Source: Salvia splendens
Lineage: Eukaryota; Streptophyta; Magnoliopsida; Lamiales; Lamiaceae
NCBI RefSeq assembly: GCF_004379255.2
Contig: NC_056040.1
Coordinates: 2,212,257-2,276,256 of the forward strand
Direction: 5' to 3'
DNA length: 64,000 nt
In this document: one piece after another, positions 62,295 through 64,000 of the stretch
How positions within the stretch are numbered: the stretch's first letter is position 1
Layout: every line of letters starts with the position of its first letter
The notes under the pieces: generated by a model
Database searches by the model: none
What the model was told of the DNA's origin: nothing
Seen by the model: only the letters and a program-made list of their open reading frames with translations
Translations under genes and position numbers: made by a program

Positions 62295-64000
62295 AGACAT
62301 GCACAAACCGAACCGGTCCGGCGGTTAATCGCCGGTTCGGGCCCGCCGGTTCATGAACCGGAACCGGAACCGGAACCGGCGGTTTGAACCGTCCGGAGGG
62401 TTGCCGGTTAACACGGGCCGGTTCAGGGTCGGCGAATTGTGAACCGTGAACCGGAGGTTCAAAACCGGCGGTTCGGCGGTTTGAACCGCCGGTTCGGCCG
62501 AATTTAATAAAAAATTATTTATAAAAATTTATTTTTATATTTAAAATCAATTTTTACAAACAAATGAATTCAAGAAATTCATAATAGCCCATATATATTT
62601 GATGGGCTTGCGAATTTATGAAACTATTCTTGGTTGTTTCTCTTTTATAGAAACATCCTTGAATGTTTTATGTTCCACTTTCGATGTGGGACAAAATCAT
62701 TCTTGGTTGTTTCTCTTTTATAGAGACATCCTTGAATGTTTTATGATCCACTTTCGATGTGGGACAAACTCATTCTTGGTTGTTTCTCTTTTATAGAGAC
62801 ATCCTTGAATGTTTTATGTTCCACTTTCGATGTGGGACAAACTCATTCTTGGTTGTTTCTATTTTATAGAGACATCCTTGAAAGTTTTATGTTCCACTTT
62901 CGATGTGGGACAAACTCATTCTTGGTTGTTTCTATTTTATAGAGACATCCTTGAATGTTTTATGTTCCACTTTCGATGTGGGACAAAATATGTTGAAGTA
63001 CTTTCTTTTATAACTACATATTTAGAGCATTCATTCATCTTTTTCCAATGTGGGATACAAAACTTTCTTTTGTCTTCTACTTTTCTTCATGTTTTGTATG
63101 ATATATATAAACACAATTATTATTCAAATATATTCTAGACTGATAAAATAAAGAATTATTGAGAAATATGATTTGTATATAGAAAATATTTATTTGTATA
63201 ATAATTATTGTTAGGTTTATACAATCTGCATAAGAATTATTCTTTCAATGTGTATAATATTATTTATTAGTTAACATATACATAAATTTATAAACATAAG
63301 CAAATCATTAATGATAAATAACTAATGAATAATAGTTTATGTAATAATATTTGTTATTATTACATAAACTATTATGTCCTATTAAGTATTGATATTTTTT
63401 TAAGTATTGATACTAATACTGGACATAATAGTTTATGTCCAATATTATTTATGTATTTATAAACTATTATGTCCAATATTATTCTATAATAAATTTATGT
63501 ATTTATGATCAAAGCAAATTATTCTATTTCATTAGTTATTTATGTATATATTTATAAAATATCAATACTTAATATTGGACATAATAGTTTATGTAATAAT
63601 AACAAATATTATTACATAAACTATTATTCATTAGTTATTTATCATTGATGATTTGCTTATGTTTATAAATTTATGTATATGTTAACTAATAAATAATATT
63701 ATACACATTAAAAAAACAATTCTTATACAAATTGTATAAACCTAACCATAATTATTATACAAATAAATATTTTCTATATACAAATCATATTTCTCAATAA
63801 TTCATTATTTTTATCAATCAAGAATATATTTGAATAATAATTTTGTTTATATATATCATACAAAACATGAAGAAAAATAGAAGACAAAAGAAAGTTTTGT
63901 ATCCCACATTGGAAAAAGATGAATGAATGCTCTAAACATGTAGTTATAAAAGAAAATACTTCAACATATTTTGTCCTATATCAAAAGTGAAACATAAAAC
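62295..64000. mobile_element. Giant foldback element, unit 2, cut by the window end
   Basis: Counterpart of the left arm, centre and start of the right arm of 39051-41710. It begins at the TAGACATGCACAAACC end, with CCGGTTC-rich subterminal DNA at 62308-62500. Five 73-bp promoter-like units lie at 62666-62994, reading leftward. The palindromic AT-rich core follows, then the first degenerate units of the right arm near 63900 and 63973. Confidence 0.85.

Larger units (their letters stand above)
53173..64000. repeat. Segmental duplication, unit 2
   Basis: A direct repeat of 28678-40758, in the same order and orientation. It starts exactly at the outer end of the MITE and continues to the window end. 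Private differences: loss of the 29647-30092 equivalent, absence of the 912-bp element, a 2-bp deletion in BUD31, and many small indels around 57900-58340. Confidence 0.93.

Overview
The window looks like nuclear DNA of a eudicot plant. It has spliced genes with GT/GC-AG introns, AT-rich intergenic DNA, Stowaway and Tourist type MITEs (short non-autonomous DNA transposons), a Ty1/copia relic, a Helitron-like element, and proteins of clearly plant families (CTR1, GH3, MIF, PCFS4, KIPK). I cannot name the species; an asterid is only a guess. All coding calls below come from my own splice reconstruction and family recognition, without database searches.

Left third (1-26.5 kb) is ordinary gene space. 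From left to right: the 5' half of a PCF11/PCFS4-like cleavage and polyadenylation factor (minus, runs off the left edge); a complete 15-exon CTR1 Raf-like kinase of ethylene signalling (minus, one homopolymer frameshift); a decayed, 3'-truncated copia element about 0.4 kb upstream of CTR1; a tRNA-Leu(UAA); a 17-exon cytosolic enolase (minus) that reconstructs to exactly 444 residues only if three introns use GC donors; and a three-exon plant-specific acidic protein (plus), possibly TRM-like.

Middle and right (28.7-64 kb) are dominated by a direct segmental duplication. Unit 1 (from 28678) and unit 2 (53173 to the window end) carry the same series: a MITE, an ABCG/PDR transporter remnant, a small gag-like remnant, a BUD31 splicing-factor gene, a GH3 amido-synthetase gene, and a very large foldback element. 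BUD31 is intact in unit 1 and frameshifted in unit 2. GH3 carries two frameshifts shared by both units, plus more in unit 2. Between the units lie a Helitron-like element, a MINI ZINC FINGER gene, several MITEs and a KIPK-like AGC kinase whose first exon is riddled with frameshifts and whose 5' end abuts the duplication breakpoint.

The most striking structure is the ~2.65 kb palindrome at 39.05-41.71 kb, repeated from 62.3 kb. Both arms hold tandem 73-bp units. Each unit carries the plant snRNA upstream sequence element GTCCCACATCG, then 32 bp later a TATAAAAG box. That is the Pol II-type plant snRNA promoter layout, and the units on each arm point outward. Each unit also carries a TGTCTC auxin-response-like hexamer, and the left array faces the GH3 gene.
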